64,000 nt of DNA from Candidatus Nitrosopumilus sp. Its GTDB lineage: Archaea > Thermoproteota > Nitrososphaeria > Nitrososphaerales > Nitrosopumilaceae. A program made the position numbers and the translations under genes. The notes under the pieces were generated by a model. It was not told the origin of the DNA. It saw only the letters and a list, made by a program, of their open reading frames with translations, and searched no databases. This document shows, piece after piece, positions 25,168-34,738 of the stretch. The stretch lies in assembly GCF_029882185.1 (NCBI RefSeq), contig NZ_JAOULD010000006.1, positions 1-64,000 of the forward strand, in the 5' to 3' direction. The number at the start of each line of letters is the position of its first letter. Positions within the stretch are counted from its first letter, which is position 1.

Positions 25168-25815
25168 CTATTCTTTCTTGCCAAATCCTAGCATTTCTGC
25201 AAGATCTAATTGTTTGGTATTTTTCTTTTTCATAAAGCATCTTTCATAATATTGGCATTCAGAGCATTCGGTAGAAGGTTCTAAGATAGGCGTCTTTTGC
25301 TCTTTGAGAAGATCATTTAGAACTCTGACTCTTCTGATTACTTCTTCAAACATTTTTTTATTTCGTGAGATTGAAAATATTGTCTCTTTTTGATCTCCAG
25401 TGATATAAACAATAATTCCATCTGGTTTATCATAAATCCACATACATGCATTAAGATAAAGAATATCATTTGATTGAGGATTTTCTAACTCATTTGTAGC
25501 TCCTCTGAATAAGAAAATTGAATCATCAATTAACATATCAACTTGACCTTTCAGTTTGATGTCATCTATGGCAAATTCTTTTGGTTTACTTACATATTGT
25601 AACTTTCTTAGTAATCCTGATAGAAGCTCATTGAATCCCCTTCTTTGTACCTCTTGAGGATCAATTCTATCATAATATGAACGTCTTAGACACTTGACAA
25701 CCTCATGTAGATGTATGGTCTGAATATCTGCTGAATCAACATCAATTTCTAATTCTTTTCCAATGGAATCTAATGCATTTTCAACAATACTTCGAAAATC
25801 TCTATCTCCCATCAT
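25168..25815 (-). CDS. Cas4-like RecB-family Fe-S protein, nuclease site apparently altered
   Basis: A 215-aa protein resembling Cas4/DUF83 nucleases. Cys42 (KCLRRSYYD) and Cys184, Cys187 and Cys193 (ECSECQYYERC) fit the four iron-sulfur ligands. GQVDML at 90-95 supplies the catalytic-site Asp. The following ExK element is not visible; IFLFRGA occupies that strand, so cleavage activity is doubtful. No CRISPR array or other cas gene is in the window, so a repair or regulatory role is more likely. Confidence 0.7.
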   Translation of the reverse strand: MMGDRDFRSIVENALDSIGKELEIDVDSADIQTIHLHEVVKCLRRSYYDRIDPQEVQRRGFNELLSGLLRKLQYVSKPKEFAIDDIKLKGQVDMLIDDSIFLFRGATNELENPQSNDILYLNACMWIYDKPDGIIVYITGDQKETIFSISRNKKMFEEVIRRVRVLNDLLKEQKTPILEPSTECSECQYYERCFMKKKNTKQLDLAEMLGFGKKE

Positions 25816-25849
25816 TATGAATTATCTTTTCTATATCATCACTTATACT

Positions 25850-26086
25850 TTAGCTCAGTATCAAAGTCAAAAATTTTGAAATTCTTGATGAAAACGCCAA
25901 AGTTACAAAATGCACTGAAAATCCCAAAATTGCACCTATAATTAGATTTCCAGTACCAAAATAAATCCCTAAAAATATTCCTAATGGAGGTAATGAAAAA
26001 ATCATTGCCATAAATGCACTTACCCAGATAGTGTTGATGACTGTTTCTGTAGAAATATCTTGTTTTTTCTTTGGAAATCTAATCAT
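25850..26086 (-). CDS. Small two-helix membrane protein downstream of atpC
   Basis: A 78-aa protein with two hydrophobic segments (residues about 20-45 and 46-70) and a basic N-terminus MIRFPKKKQ. Its start overlaps the end of the ATP synthase subunit C gene by 8 bp, so it is cotranscribed with it. An AtpI-like assembly role is possible, but there is no sequence proof. Confidence 0.6.
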   Translation of the reverse strand: MIRFPKKKQDISTETVINTIWVSAFMAMIFSLPPLGIFLGIYFGTGNLIIGAILGFSVHFVTLAFSSRISKFLTLILS

Positions 26087-27128
26087 TTTGAAAACTATTT
26101 ACAATTAGTTTTGACATTGTGATGTCTGTAGCAATTTTTTGCTCTACTGCATAAGCAATTGCTGCTAAATTCCTTACTTCAAAAGCTGTTAATTTTGTAA
26201 TACCTATGATTGTGGCAAAACTGAACATTTTTGTAAATGATCTTATTGATGAATTGTAAATTGCCATCTCAAATGATCTTTCAAATTGAGCTACAGCGTC
26301 TAATTCGTTTTCAACATCAGGAATTAAATTCTTGTATTTTGTGTTTGATAATTCAGCAAATGCATCTCTGATTGTTGCAGATGCCATCATTCTTTGAAGT
26401 AATTCTTTAGGAACTGATGGGGTTTGTGAGACAATCAAATCTTCAATTTGTGAATCATCCAATCCCCAAAATTTACCTCTGATGACACTGAGAAGATTGT
26501 AAAAATCAACATCCATTCCAACTAATTTTATCACTTCTCTATCTCTAGTGTTTTTCAAAGCACGTCCTAGTTGTTGATATAAAATTTTATCAAAATATGT
26601 ATCAAAAACTTGGAGATTTTTTGTTTCATTATACAATGAAGCTGCTTTTGAAATTTCATCCCCGAATTGAACTGAATTTAAACTGGCAACTGTTTCTTCT
26701 AAATCTTTTGAAACTAATGCTTTGATTATTACATCTCTTTGTTTAATTAATTCTTCTGCACGAAGATTAATGTGAGTCTCAATTTCCTCTTGAGATTTTC
26801 CCAAAACTTTACCCTTGAGAATTTGTTTTAAGTTTGAAATAATAAATTTCATATAATATGCATCTAAAATATCTGAATTTCCTGCAGTCTTTGCAATTGA
26901 ATAATGAGCTCCTGCTAAATGACCTCTCAAGCCAGATTCAATACTCTGAGAAGTATATGGCTTTTGGACATTTGAAATTGCATCACCATAAACTGTATTC
27001 TTGATTCGAGTCATCAATTCTTCAAGATCTCTGGATTCTGCTAGTGTTTGAAAATCTGTTTTTGCAAGCAATTTACCTCTTTTACTGTATGCTTTAACTG
27101 AGGTATAGACATTTTTTGATGATCCCAT
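26079..27128 (-). CDS. atpC: A-type ATP synthase subunit C
   Basis: The V/A-ATPase subunit C/d socket that joins the c-ring to the central stalk. The 349-aa length and all-helical repeats fit, with the N-terminal VYTSVKAYSKRGKLL and the C-terminal EVRNLAAIAYAVEQK typical of the family. It lies 5 kb from the main ATP synthase cluster, separated by the Amt/GlnK and rhodanese genes, and on the minus strand. Confidence 0.88.
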   Translation of the reverse strand: MGSSKNVYTSVKAYSKRGKLLAKTDFQTLAESRDLEELMTRIKNTVYGDAISNVQKPYTSQSIESGLRGHLAGAHYSIAKTAGNSDILDAYYMKFIISNLKQILKGKVLGKSQEEIETHINLRAEELIKQRDVIIKALVSKDLEETVASLNSVQFGDEISKAASLYNETKNLQVFDTYFDKILYQQLGRALKNTRDREVIKLVGMDVDFYNLLSVIRGKFWGLDDSQIEDLIVSQTPSVPKELLQRMMASATIRDAFAELSNTKYKNLIPDVENELDAVAQFERSFEMAIYNSSIRSFTKMFSFATIIGITKLTAFEVRNLAAIAYAVEQKIATDITMSKLIVNSFQND

Positions 27129-27154
27129 ATATTGGAAATAAATACGAATAGATT

Positions 27155-27790
27155 TTAATGTTTAGAACTAATATATGATAGAATTTGCAATATTTTTCTT
27201 TGATTATCTCTGCTGTATGATAATATTGATTTTATAAACTTTAAATTACATTTTAATGAGAATTCTTCTACTTTACTAATACTTTCTAATGTGATTGGTA
27301 TTATGTTCTTTTCACTTATACACATTGTTGATATATATTTTTCTAGTAATAAAAAACATAAAGTAGGACTAATTGCATATAATAAGTTTAATTTTTCTCC
27401 AAGATCTTGTTGATCCGTGAACTCTGTAAAGTCTATTTTCATTTTATTATCTTCTATACAAAATAACAATAACGAACCTATTTTTGTTAATTTATAATAT
27501 CCTGTACCTTCTTTTTGTAGTAAACGCGGTCCTTTTTTAAGTGGAATTCTTCCTCCCTCTTCAATTATTTTTTGGGGCAACAAAATTTTTTCAATATCGT
27601 TATAGACACCAGAATAAGAATTTTTCCAAGATTGTTTATTCTCTACACTTATCTTTCTTGAAATTTCTACTTTTGTTCTCTGGTTTGAATTATTTGTGGT
27701 TCCGATGATTTTTATTATTTTTCTTTGTCTTTTTGCCTTCCCTGTGAGTTGGTTTGTTAACTTAAAGGTTTCAAAAAGAGATGTTTTCAA
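27155..27790 (-). CDS. Hypothetical winged-helix-like protein divergent from amt
   Basis: A 211-aa protein rich in Lys, Ile and Asn. Residues about 60-110 (GVYNDIEKILLPQKIIEEGG, then a turn and GTGYYKLTKIGSLLLF) look like a winged helix with a wing hairpin. The rest is helical. It is divergent from the ammonium transporter gene with a 124-bp spacer, so it could regulate it. The annotation is tentative. Confidence 0.5.
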   Translation of the reverse strand: MKTSLFETFKLTNQLTGKAKRQRKIIKIIGTTNNSNQRTKVEISRKISVENKQSWKNSYSGVYNDIEKILLPQKIIEEGGRIPLKKGPRLLQKEGTGYYKLTKIGSLLLFCIEDNKMKIDFTEFTDQQDLGEKLNLLYAISPTLCFLLLEKYISTMCISEKNIIPITLESISKVEEFSLKCNLKFIKSILSYSRDNQRKILQILSYISSKH

Positions 27791-27914
27791 CGTACCTAAT
27801 GTTATATTTTAGATTATAAAAGATTAGTCTAAAAATAATTTTATTTCTAATAGTAACATAATTTGTTAAAAATAATAAAATATATTTTTAAATGATTACT
27901 TTTGAATATGAAAA
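27791..27914. promoter_or_regulatory. Divergent promoter region of amt and the winged-helix-like gene
   Basis: A 124-bp A/T-dominated spacer. A TATA-like atatatttttaaat lies near 27880-27893, about 25-30 bp before the amt ATG. On the other side, ttatattttagattataaaag offers a box for the leftward gene. No convincing operator stands out. Confidence 0.4.
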
Positions 27915-29474
27915 ATGAAAAATCAAAAAGCTTTTCTTATCATAATGTTTACGCTGGTTTCGGTTGTTTCTGCTACTGCGATGACTCAAGCTTATGCACA
28001 GTCTATAGATGATGGAATGGATGGTTATGTAATTGGAAGTTCTGGAATATACACCAACAATCCTAATGAATGTTGGTATTCTGATGATGATGGTAACATG
28101 TTACCTTGTAGAATTGACACTGGTGACACAGCTTTTATATTAATAGCTACCTCTCTGGTGCTTTTGATGAGCCCTGCTGTGGCTGTTTTCTATGGTGGTC
28201 TTGCTAGAAGTAAGAATGTCGTTAATGTTTTTGGTATGACTTTAGTAATTATGGGTATAGCAGCTGTTCAATGGCTTGCATTTGGTTATTCTTTGACTTT
28301 TGGTCCTAATGATGGAGTAGGTAATGCATTTATGGGTTCACTTGATTATGTTGGGTTCAACGGTGTTTCTCATTATGCTCCACTTGGCTCAGCAGGTCCT
28401 TGTAGCGATACATGGTCAGCTGCATATCAAATGAATGCAATGGTAGATGCGGATCAATGTAGCCAAGATTGGCCTGGCACTATTCCTCATATGCTTTTCG
28501 CAGCATTTCAGGGAACATTTGCAATAATTACTCCTATTCTAATTATTGGTGCTGTTGTTGACAGAATGAAATTTAGCGCAGTTTTGATATTTGTTATACT
28601 TTGGTCCACATTTGTCTATTACCCAGTTGCTCATTGGATATGGGGTGGCGGATTTATGGCTGATGGTACATTAGATTTAGATCCTTCTCTTGCACCTAGT
28701 TCTGTACTTGACTTTGCCGGAGGAGCAGTTGTACATATTACTGCTGGATTTGCAGCATTAGCTGCTGCGCTTGTCCTAGGAAGAAGAATGGGACTTGGAA
28801 AAGTTCCAATGGAACCACATAATATTCCAATGTGTGTTTTAGGTGCTGGTCTTCTCTGGTTTGGTTGGTTTGGATTTAATCCTGGAAGTGAAGTTATGGC
28901 TGATGGTATATCTGTTAGTGCTTGGATGGCCACCAACATAGGTGCTGGAATGGGTACTGTAACATGGGTGTTACTTAGTTGGGCTCATACCGGAAAACCA
29001 AGCATAATTGGTGCTGCCACTGGAACCATTGCTGGATTGGGAACCATCACTCCTGCATCTGGATGGGTAGGTCCAATGGGTGCTTTGATCATCGGAATTG
29101 CTGCTGGTGCCGTATGTTATGGCGCAGTTGCATACAAAAATGCTAGAAAATGGGATGATGCTTTAGATGTTTGGGGAGTTCACGGTATGGGTGGATTAAC
29201 CGGAACTATACTTACTGGTACACTGGCAAGTCCGCATATATGGGATACTGGTGATGGTATTGGTGCATGGACTGGTACCGCAGAGGGTATGGAACAACAA
29301 AGTATTCAAATAATTGGGGCTGCCATAACCGTTGGTTATACCTTAGCAGTTACAATTGGTATTCTTAAAGTGATGGATCTAGTATGGCCTGGTGGTATTA
29401 GAGTTACTCCTAGAGAAGAAGAAATAGGATTAGATTTAGCACAGCATGGTGAACGCGCCTATGTTAATGAGTAA
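27915..29474 (+). CDS. amt: Ammonium transporter
   Basis: Amt/Mep/Rh-type channel of 519 aa with a signal peptide (residues 1-29, ending AYAQ) and 11 predicted transmembrane helices. The twin pore histidines lie in GAVVHITAG and VWGVHGMGG; AFYGGLARSKNVVNV is the family signature. An extracytoplasmic loop holds two Cys (GPCSDTW and DQCSQDW) that may form a disulfide. It supplies ammonium, the energy substrate of this type of organism. GlnK follows 227 bp downstream on the same strand. Confidence 0.96.
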   Translation: MKNQKAFLIIMFTLVSVVSATAMTQAYAQSIDDGMDGYVIGSSGIYTNNPNECWYSDDDGNMLPCRIDTGDTAFILIATSLVLLMSPAVAVFYGGLARSKNVVNVFGMTLVIMGIAAVQWLAFGYSLTFGPNDGVGNAFMGSLDYVGFNGVSHYAPLGSAGPCSDTWSAAYQMNAMVDADQCSQDWPGTIPHMLFAAFQGTFAIITPILIIGAVVDRMKFSAVLIFVILWSTFVYYPVAHWIWGGGFMADGTLDLDPSLAPSSVLDFAGGAVVHITAGFAALAAALVLGRRMGLGKVPMEPHNIPMCVLGAGLLWFGWFGFNPGSEVMADGISVSAWMATNIGAGMGTVTWVLLSWAHTGKPSIIGAATGTIAGLGTITPASGWVGPMGALIIGIAAGAVCYGAVAYKNARKWDDALDVWGVHGMGGLTGTILTGTLASPHIWDTGDGIGAWTGTAEGMEQQSIQIIGAAITVGYTLAVTIGILKVMDLVWPGGIRVTPREEEIGLDLAQHGERAYVNE

Positions 29475-29701
29475 ATTAAGGTGTAAATTTTATTTTAAAA
29501 TAACTATGATTGCACGTATTACTAAATAGTTTTGATTTAATATTTACAAATTAATATCAGAATAATTAAAAAAATTCATTCGTGTTTTTATTTTCTATAT
29601 TTTTATGATGCACAATTAAAATTTTAAAATTGTTATACAAAATGATTTTACATGTTACTTGCTTTCTATATCTTTTTTAATAAGATGCTATTAATAAAAA
29701 C
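29475..29701. other. Spacer between amt and glnK
   Basis: 227 bp of very A/T-rich sequence with T-runs that could terminate amt transcription and a promoter-like ttttttaataag segment before glnK. No ORF or stable hairpin recognised. Confidence 0.35.
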
Positions 29702-30046
29702 ATGAAAAGACTTGAAACTATAGTCAGGAGCGATAGACTTTCTGATGTAGTCCATGCAATTAGATCTGCAGGTGCAAAAGGTGTAACCGTGACAAGTATA
29801 AAAGGTCAAGGTTCTGGAGACCGACCTATGCTTAGAAGTGGTAGAGGAACAACACAGTTTCGGGCTGAATATAATAACATGGACTTCGTCATGACAATTG
29901 TAGATGATGCTGAAGTTTCCAAAATTATTTCGGCCATAACTGAATCTTGCTATACTGGAAAATCTGGTGACGGACTGGTGATTGTTACTGACGTCGTTCA
30001 AGTAGTCAATATTGCTAGTAAGAAGACAGATTCAGAGGCATTATAA
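29702..30046 (+). CDS. glnK: P-II nitrogen regulatory protein
   Basis: A 114-aa trimeric 2-oxoglutarate/ATP sensor that usually binds and blocks Amt. It has the family start MKRLETIVRSDRLSDV, the T-loop region GQGSGDRPMLRSGRGTT and the nucleotide-binding TGKSGDGLVIV. The T-loop has no Tyr at the position uridylylated in enteric bacteria, so covalent control of that kind is unlikely. Pairing with amt supports a GlnK role. Confidence 0.93.
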   Translation: MKRLETIVRSDRLSDVVHAIRSAGAKGVTVTSIKGQGSGDRPMLRSGRGTTQFRAEYNNMDFVMTIVDDAEVSKIISAITESCYTGKSGDGLVIVTDVVQVVNIASKKTDSEAL

Positions 30047-30221
30047 CAAATAGTGCCTTATTTTATTAGTTTTTTATTTTTTTTTATGTGTAAAATACAT
30101 GTCATTTTTGTATAGAATTAATGTGTAACTAAAGACAAGATGTTGCTGTGTTCCAAATGGGCAGGAAATCCTCTTTTATTTTAATCCAAATAAATTTACA
30201 TTTGATCATTTTATCTAAATC
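30047..30221. other. Spacer after glnK
   Basis: 175 bp. A long T-run (30064-30085) is a plausible archaeal terminator. A GC-richer patch at 30140-30175 contains only a 14-codon ORF. A TATA-like catttgatc region precedes the rhodanese gene. Nothing else seen. Confidence 0.35.
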
Positions 30222-31001
30222 ATGTTAATTACTACAAAAGAACTCAATTCAATTCTAAATGATCCTAATCTCATTATTGTTGATACTCGTTCATTCAAAG
30301 AATATTCTGAAGGTCATATTCTAAGAGCAGTACACCTTGATCTTTTTGCATTTCATTGGATTGATACTACATTAGAAGGAATTGAAAATTTCAATAAACA
30401 AACTCAAAATCTACTTTCATTTCTCGGAGTAACTCCAGAGAAAAAAATTGTATTTTATGATTCAATTTCTGGAATGCTAGCAGCCAGAGGTGTTTGGATG
30501 TTGATGTATTTATCACATCAAAATGTTTCAATGCTTGATGGAGGAATTACAAAATGGAAAAAAGAAAATTTATCTCTCGAGACAAAACCAAATGGCTTCA
30601 AACCATCAGTATTCTCAGGAAAAATCAATCCGGACATTATTTCAGGATTTGAGTATGTTCAAAACAATCTTGAAAATGTGAAAATTCTTGATGTCCGTTC
30701 TTCTGGAGAATATAATGGAGATATAGTTAGAGCCGCCCAATCCGGTCATATTCCAAATGCCATCAATATTGATTGGAATCAAAATATCTCAGAAGATGGG
30801 ACTTTCAAAAGCGATAATGAATTATCTAAAATGTATGAGTATCCCAAAGATTCTGAAATTGTGACATATTGTCAAGGCGCATATAGAGCCGCCAACTCCT
30901 TTTTAGTTTTGAAAAAATTAGGTTTCAAAAATGTTAGAGTTTATCTTGGTTCTTGGGGAGAATGGGGAAATAAATTAGAATTGCCTGTAGAAAAGAAATG
31001 A
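30222..31001 (+). CDS. Thiosulfate/mercaptopyruvate sulfurtransferase (tandem rhodanese)
   Basis: A 259-aa two-domain rhodanese. The N-terminal domain is inactive-type (VDTRSFKEYSEGHILRAVHL). The C-terminal domain has DVRSSGEYNGD and the catalytic Cys in TYCQGAYRAAN near residue 219. The loop CQGAYR is closer to thiosulfate sulfurtransferases (CRxGxR/K-like) than to mercaptopyruvate enzymes. Its stop overlaps the next gene (ATGA). Confidence 0.92.
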   Translation: MLITTKELNSILNDPNLIIVDTRSFKEYSEGHILRAVHLDLFAFHWIDTTLEGIENFNKQTQNLLSFLGVTPEKKIVFYDSISGMLAARGVWMLMYLSHQNVSMLDGGITKWKKENLSLETKPNGFKPSVFSGKINPDIISGFEYVQNNLENVKILDVRSSGEYNGDIVRAAQSGHIPNAINIDWNQNISEDGTFKSDNELSKMYEYPKDSEIVTYCQGAYRAANSFLVLKKLGFKNVRVYLGSWGEWGNKLELPVEKK

Positions 31002-31789
31002 AAAAAATTCTATATGTAATTATTCCAATTTTTGCATTTTTAACAATTTTCATCAATGCATTTTTTGGTCATATGATTTTTTCAACAGAGACTCAGGAGG
31101 TGATAAACAAGTATTCAGTATATGTTCACTTGTTATCAGAATGGGAAAGTGATTCAAAGAACATTATTTTTGATGTCACAAATTCTTGGCACAAATCAGA
31201 CAAAATTAGTAATATCAATCATGTTTTTGATGCAGAATCTAAAGAATACAACATAAATCAACTTCATGAAATAAATGGAAAATCATATGTTGAATTAAAA
31301 CATGAATTTAGTAATTGTGAAGAAGAATGGCAACCAATGCTGTATAGAAAAGCTGTAGATATCGTTAGACATGAGATAGAATATGTTCAAGGACAACAAC
31401 TAAGCACAGATCCTAGTGTTTCAGTTTATCCAAATATAGAGAACAGAAATTATGATAATTTAGATCAACAATTAAAAATTAAAAATGGGTTTGCACAGTT
31501 TTTCCCTATTTGTACTTCAAAGTATATTACATCCTATGATTATAGTGTTAAAACTGATAATAAAGACCTGGGTTTTGATGTATACTTTGTTTCTTCATAT
31601 GTTCAACGTGAAAACTTTGGGAATTCTAAATTTGATTATTATGTAGAATCTGGTTGTTTTGGACAAAACAAACAAAGTTACAGTGGCACATGTAGCAACA
31701 TCAAAAAAGATGGTGGCTTACTAGTGATATTTCCTGATGAACTAAAACCATGGACTACCAAAGTCACAGTAAATCTCTATGAAAATTAA
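30998..31789 (+). CDS. Hypothetical membrane-anchored exported protein
   Basis: A 263-aa protein with an N-terminal anchor (ILYVIIPIFAFLTIFINAFF, residues about 4-23) and an extracytoplasmic domain with four Cys (NCEEEW, PICTSKY, ESGCFGQ, GTCSNI) that could form disulfides. It is coupled to the rhodanese gene by an ATGA overlap. No known family. Confidence 0.65.
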   Translation: MKKILYVIIPIFAFLTIFINAFFGHMIFSTETQEVINKYSVYVHLLSEWESDSKNIIFDVTNSWHKSDKISNINHVFDAESKEYNINQLHEINGKSYVELKHEFSNCEEEWQPMLYRKAVDIVRHEIEYVQGQQLSTDPSVSVYPNIENRNYDNLDQQLKIKNGFAQFFPICTSKYITSYDYSVKTDNKDLGFDVYFVSSYVQRENFGNSKFDYYVESGCFGQNKQSYSGTCSNIKKDGGLLVIFPDELKPWTTKVTVNLYEN

Positions 31790-31833
31790 TAGATCATTTA
31801 CTTACAATAACACTAAAGTGATTTTTAAAGAAA

Positions 31834-31931
31834 ATAAAAGATATTGGTGAAAAAGGCACTAAATTAGGAACCCCAGGTATGAGGGTGCTAAGGATGCTGC
31901 CAAAAAAGGACACGACAAAGCTAAAAAATAA
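31834..31931 (+). pseudogene. Small frameshifted Lys-rich ORF
   Basis: One frame reads KDIGEKGTKLGTPG, then the next residues continue in another frame as YEGAKDAAKKGHDKAKK to a TAA at 31929. Adding one T after ggt (ggt-tat-gag) joins both halves into a smooth 33-35 aa basic peptide, so a single-base deletion or sequencing error is likely. There is no ATG; an ATA at 31834 is the only plausible start. It lies in the 156-bp spacer before the convergent atpI gene. Confidence 0.4.
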
Positions 31932-31945
31932 TTAAATTTTCTTTT

Positions 31946-34045
31946 TTATTTTTTCTTCCAAATGAATTGATTGTAAATCAATTCTGGTCTAATTTGTCTA
32001 AATGGTTGTGCACCACCATCATACCATTTCGTAAAGAATTCGTACAAGTGCAATCTGAGAGACTGAATGTACACAATTAATCCCTCAATCATCATAATTC
32101 CCAAGTTACCTCCAATAATCATTGCCATTGCGCCACCTGATTCAGCACCACCAAGTGAATGATATGCATTGTTTACTGTCATTAACAATGCTGCGTGAAC
32201 CAATAACATAATTCCTAATCGTGCATAACTGATTGTATGTGCTAAACTTTCAACTGTTTTTCCAAGGAATACTTCCATGACAACATTTGCTGCAGAACCT
32301 CCTTCTTCTGGATGTCTTTTTGCATGCATTATACCACCGACCATCATCAATACCATTGATGCAATGATTATCACGACTGCAATTCTTGTAATAATCCACA
32401 CTTCAGCCCACTCGCCTAAGAACATTGTAACCCAAGGAACTGCTTCAGTGTGAACTTTGGAATACATATTCATCACATCATAGTTTGCACCTATTGCACA
32501 CATCATGATTACTACAATTCCTCCATAGAGTGTGATATTTGGAATTGCTTCCATAAACATAACAAACTTGTGACCTTCAGCAGCTAATCTCTTTACTCGA
32601 AGTACCATGGCCCAAACTAAATGAATAATTCCAATGAATAACGAAACTTTGAGAATGTTTATGACTTGATCAAATGTTAGTTCTGCAACACTGAGAATAC
32701 CTACAATCCAACTTACAGAATGTAATGCTCCGCCTTTTTCTAGCAAACCCTCTAGTGGTCCCATATGATCTAGGTGGAATCCAAACGCTTCACCTGCACC
32801 TACACCTGCTATTGCAGATGCGGCACCAGAAATTGCAATTAACATGCCCCATCTTGAAAGGGAACCCTGTCCTTTGACTTTGAATAGTAATCCCATTCCC
32901 ATAAGCAATAAACCGTGACCCATATCTGCAAACATTATTCCGTAGAAAATTGGCCACATTAGAGCAATCATAGGTGTAGGATCTGCTTCACCATGTTTTG
33001 GAATGCCCTGACTTTCTGTAATTACTTCAAAAGTACGTACAAATTTTTTATTATCAAATAATGTTGGAACTTGTTCTTTTAATTTTGGATCAGTGATATC
33101 CTCTACTACTGATGTCCATTGTTTAGTTGAATTTTTAAATTTCTCTTCCATCTTGGTTGGGATAAATCCTTGAATTACTGCGAAATGCTTTGTTCCGCCT
33201 GGTTTTCTGATTGTTTCAAGAACATCTTTTGCTACCAAAGCTTCTTCATGAATTGCTAAAATATCTCTTCTAATTTTTTTAGTTATTACTGCCAATTTTT
33301 TAGAATTAGATTTTTGTTTTTCAGTTAATTCTTTAATTTTTGATTCTACTAATGCATAAGCCTCTGAAGGAATTTGAGAAATTCCTTCTGGAATGACAAA
33401 TGGATTTGCATTAAATCCTCTTAGAATTTTGAGAGTTTTATCCGAATCAGAAATGCTTGAAATTACAAGAATAGCTGCTTTGTCTTTACTTGAAAGATCA
33501 TATTTGTAAAATGTAATGCCTTCTAATGCTCTGGCAATTTCTTCATAGTCCGTAGAGTTTATCACAAATAGATTTGCGTAAAAATATTTCATTAATCCAA
33601 ATCCTGAAATATCTATGTTCAATTTTTTGGCTATCTCTAATGTCTCTTTAAGAGATGTATATTCTTCCAATGAACGTTTTGTTGTTGCTTGTTCTTCTAA
33701 TAATTTTGATGGTTCTTCAATTATCGATGGTGCCCTTTTCTTGAGGTCTTTTATCAGGTCCTCAATTTCATCAATTTCATAGTCTTTCTTTTTGATGGTG
33801 GTTCCTTTGAACATGATCTCTAAAATTCCAACCATTGGTGGAACTCCCAACCCTTTGACAACATCATCAATGGATTGGTATGTTTGCTGAGCATCTAACA
33901 ACAAATCATCAATTTCTGGTGTGACTAGATCACTTTCAGTATCAATTTTATGAAACCATTCAAATTCAGTCAATCTTGAAATTGCCCTTGGAGAATCACT
34001 TCTTGGTAAAATTATACTTCCGAGCTTTAGATCTGCTACTACCAA
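31946..34045 (-). CDS. atpI: A-type ATP synthase subunit I (a subunit)
   Basis: Membrane stator and proton-channel subunit, 699 aa. The cytoplasmic N-terminal half is rich in coiled coil (about residues 80-310), and the C-terminal half has 7-8 helices starting at MWPIFYGIMFADMGHGLL. The conserved essential Arg region is SLRLHLYEFFTKWYDGGA at the end. It is divergent from atpE, with a TTG start. Opposite orientation to the rest of the cluster. Confidence 0.94.
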   Translation of the reverse strand: MVVADLKLGSIILPRSDSPRAISRLTEFEWFHKIDTESDLVTPEIDDLLLDAQQTYQSIDDVVKGLGVPPMVGILEIMFKGTTIKKKDYEIDEIEDLIKDLKKRAPSIIEEPSKLLEEQATTKRSLEEYTSLKETLEIAKKLNIDISGFGLMKYFYANLFVINSTDYEEIARALEGITFYKYDLSSKDKAAILVISSISDSDKTLKILRGFNANPFVIPEGISQIPSEAYALVESKIKELTEKQKSNSKKLAVITKKIRRDILAIHEEALVAKDVLETIRKPGGTKHFAVIQGFIPTKMEEKFKNSTKQWTSVVEDITDPKLKEQVPTLFDNKKFVRTFEVITESQGIPKHGEADPTPMIALMWPIFYGIMFADMGHGLLLMGMGLLFKVKGQGSLSRWGMLIAISGAASAIAGVGAGEAFGFHLDHMGPLEGLLEKGGALHSVSWIVGILSVAELTFDQVINILKVSLFIGIIHLVWAMVLRVKRLAAEGHKFVMFMEAIPNITLYGGIVVIMMCAIGANYDVMNMYSKVHTEAVPWVTMFLGEWAEVWIITRIAVVIIIASMVLMMVGGIMHAKRHPEEGGSAANVVMEVFLGKTVESLAHTISYARLGIMLLVHAALLMTVNNAYHSLGGAESGGAMAMIIGGNLGIMMIEGLIVYIQSLRLHLYEFFTKWYDGGAQPFRQIRPELIYNQFIWKKK

Positions 34046-34122
34046 GATAATCCATTCGTAATTTCTTTGATTTTAATATCTTTCTGAATTTGCTTTTCTG
34101 TTCCCAAACATTAAAATCTATT

Positions 34123-34737
34123 ATGGATAAATTCCAACCATTGGCGAATTCTTCTCTTGAACAAACTATTGATAAAATACTAAGTCAAACAGAAAAAGAG
34201 ATCGAATCTAATATCAGTTCCGCTTTATCTGATTCTCAAAAAACCCTTAATGATGCTCTTCCTAATCTTGAACGTGAATATGATAAAATTATAGCAGATG
34301 GCAAGAAAGAAGCCGATAAAATCGAAAAACAGATTACTGGTGGTGCTGATATTGAAGCAAGAAACAAACAACTTTTGGCTTTAGAAGAGTCAGTTGATAA
34401 GGTCTTTAAAAGTGCCCTCGATCAAATTGTAAACGCTGATCGCTCTGATGATTATGCCAATCTCATTAAATCATTATTAGAAGAATCAACCAAAATTTTA
34501 GGTACATCTGAGATTATAGTATTCACAAATTCTAAAGATAAGGACATAGTTCAATCATCATTGTCAGGATTTCCGGGATCTGAGTTATCTTCAGAAACAA
34601 TCGAATGTCTTGGTGGTGTAAAAATCAAATCAAAGGATGGTGCCATGACTTTTGACAATACTTTAGATGCAAGAATTGAACGTCTGAAGCCTTTAATTAG
34701 GAAAGATATTGCAGCAAAATTCGGAGTGAACAATTAA
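34123..34737 (+). CDS. atpE: A-type ATP synthase subunit E
   Basis: Peripheral stalk subunit of 204 aa with a long N-terminal coiled coil (residues about 10-90, [19 protein letters not shown]) and a C-terminal alpha/beta domain ending VFTNSKDKD and the [18 protein letters not shown] signature. I chose the ATG at 34123; a TTG at 34090 adds 11 residues without support. It is the first gene of the forward operon. Confidence 0.88.
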   Translation: MDKFQPLANSSLEQTIDKILSQTEKEIESNISSALSDSQKTLNDALPNLEREYDKIIADGKKEADKIEKQITGGADIEARNKQLLALEESVDKVFKSALDQIVNADRSDDYANLIKSLLEESTKILGTSEIIVFTNSKDKDIVQSSLSGFPGSELSSETIECLGGVKIKSKDGAMTFDNTLDARIERLKPLIRKDIAAKFGVNN

Positions 34738-34738
34738 G

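Noticed and set aside
25168-25815. Evidence for a CRISPR-Cas locus from the Cas4-like protein
   Set aside because: No repeat-spacer array or other cas gene is visible anywhere in the window.
30140-30184. 14-codon ORF after glnK
   Set aside because: Too short, no promoter or Shine-Dalgarno site, and no helix or motif to support it.
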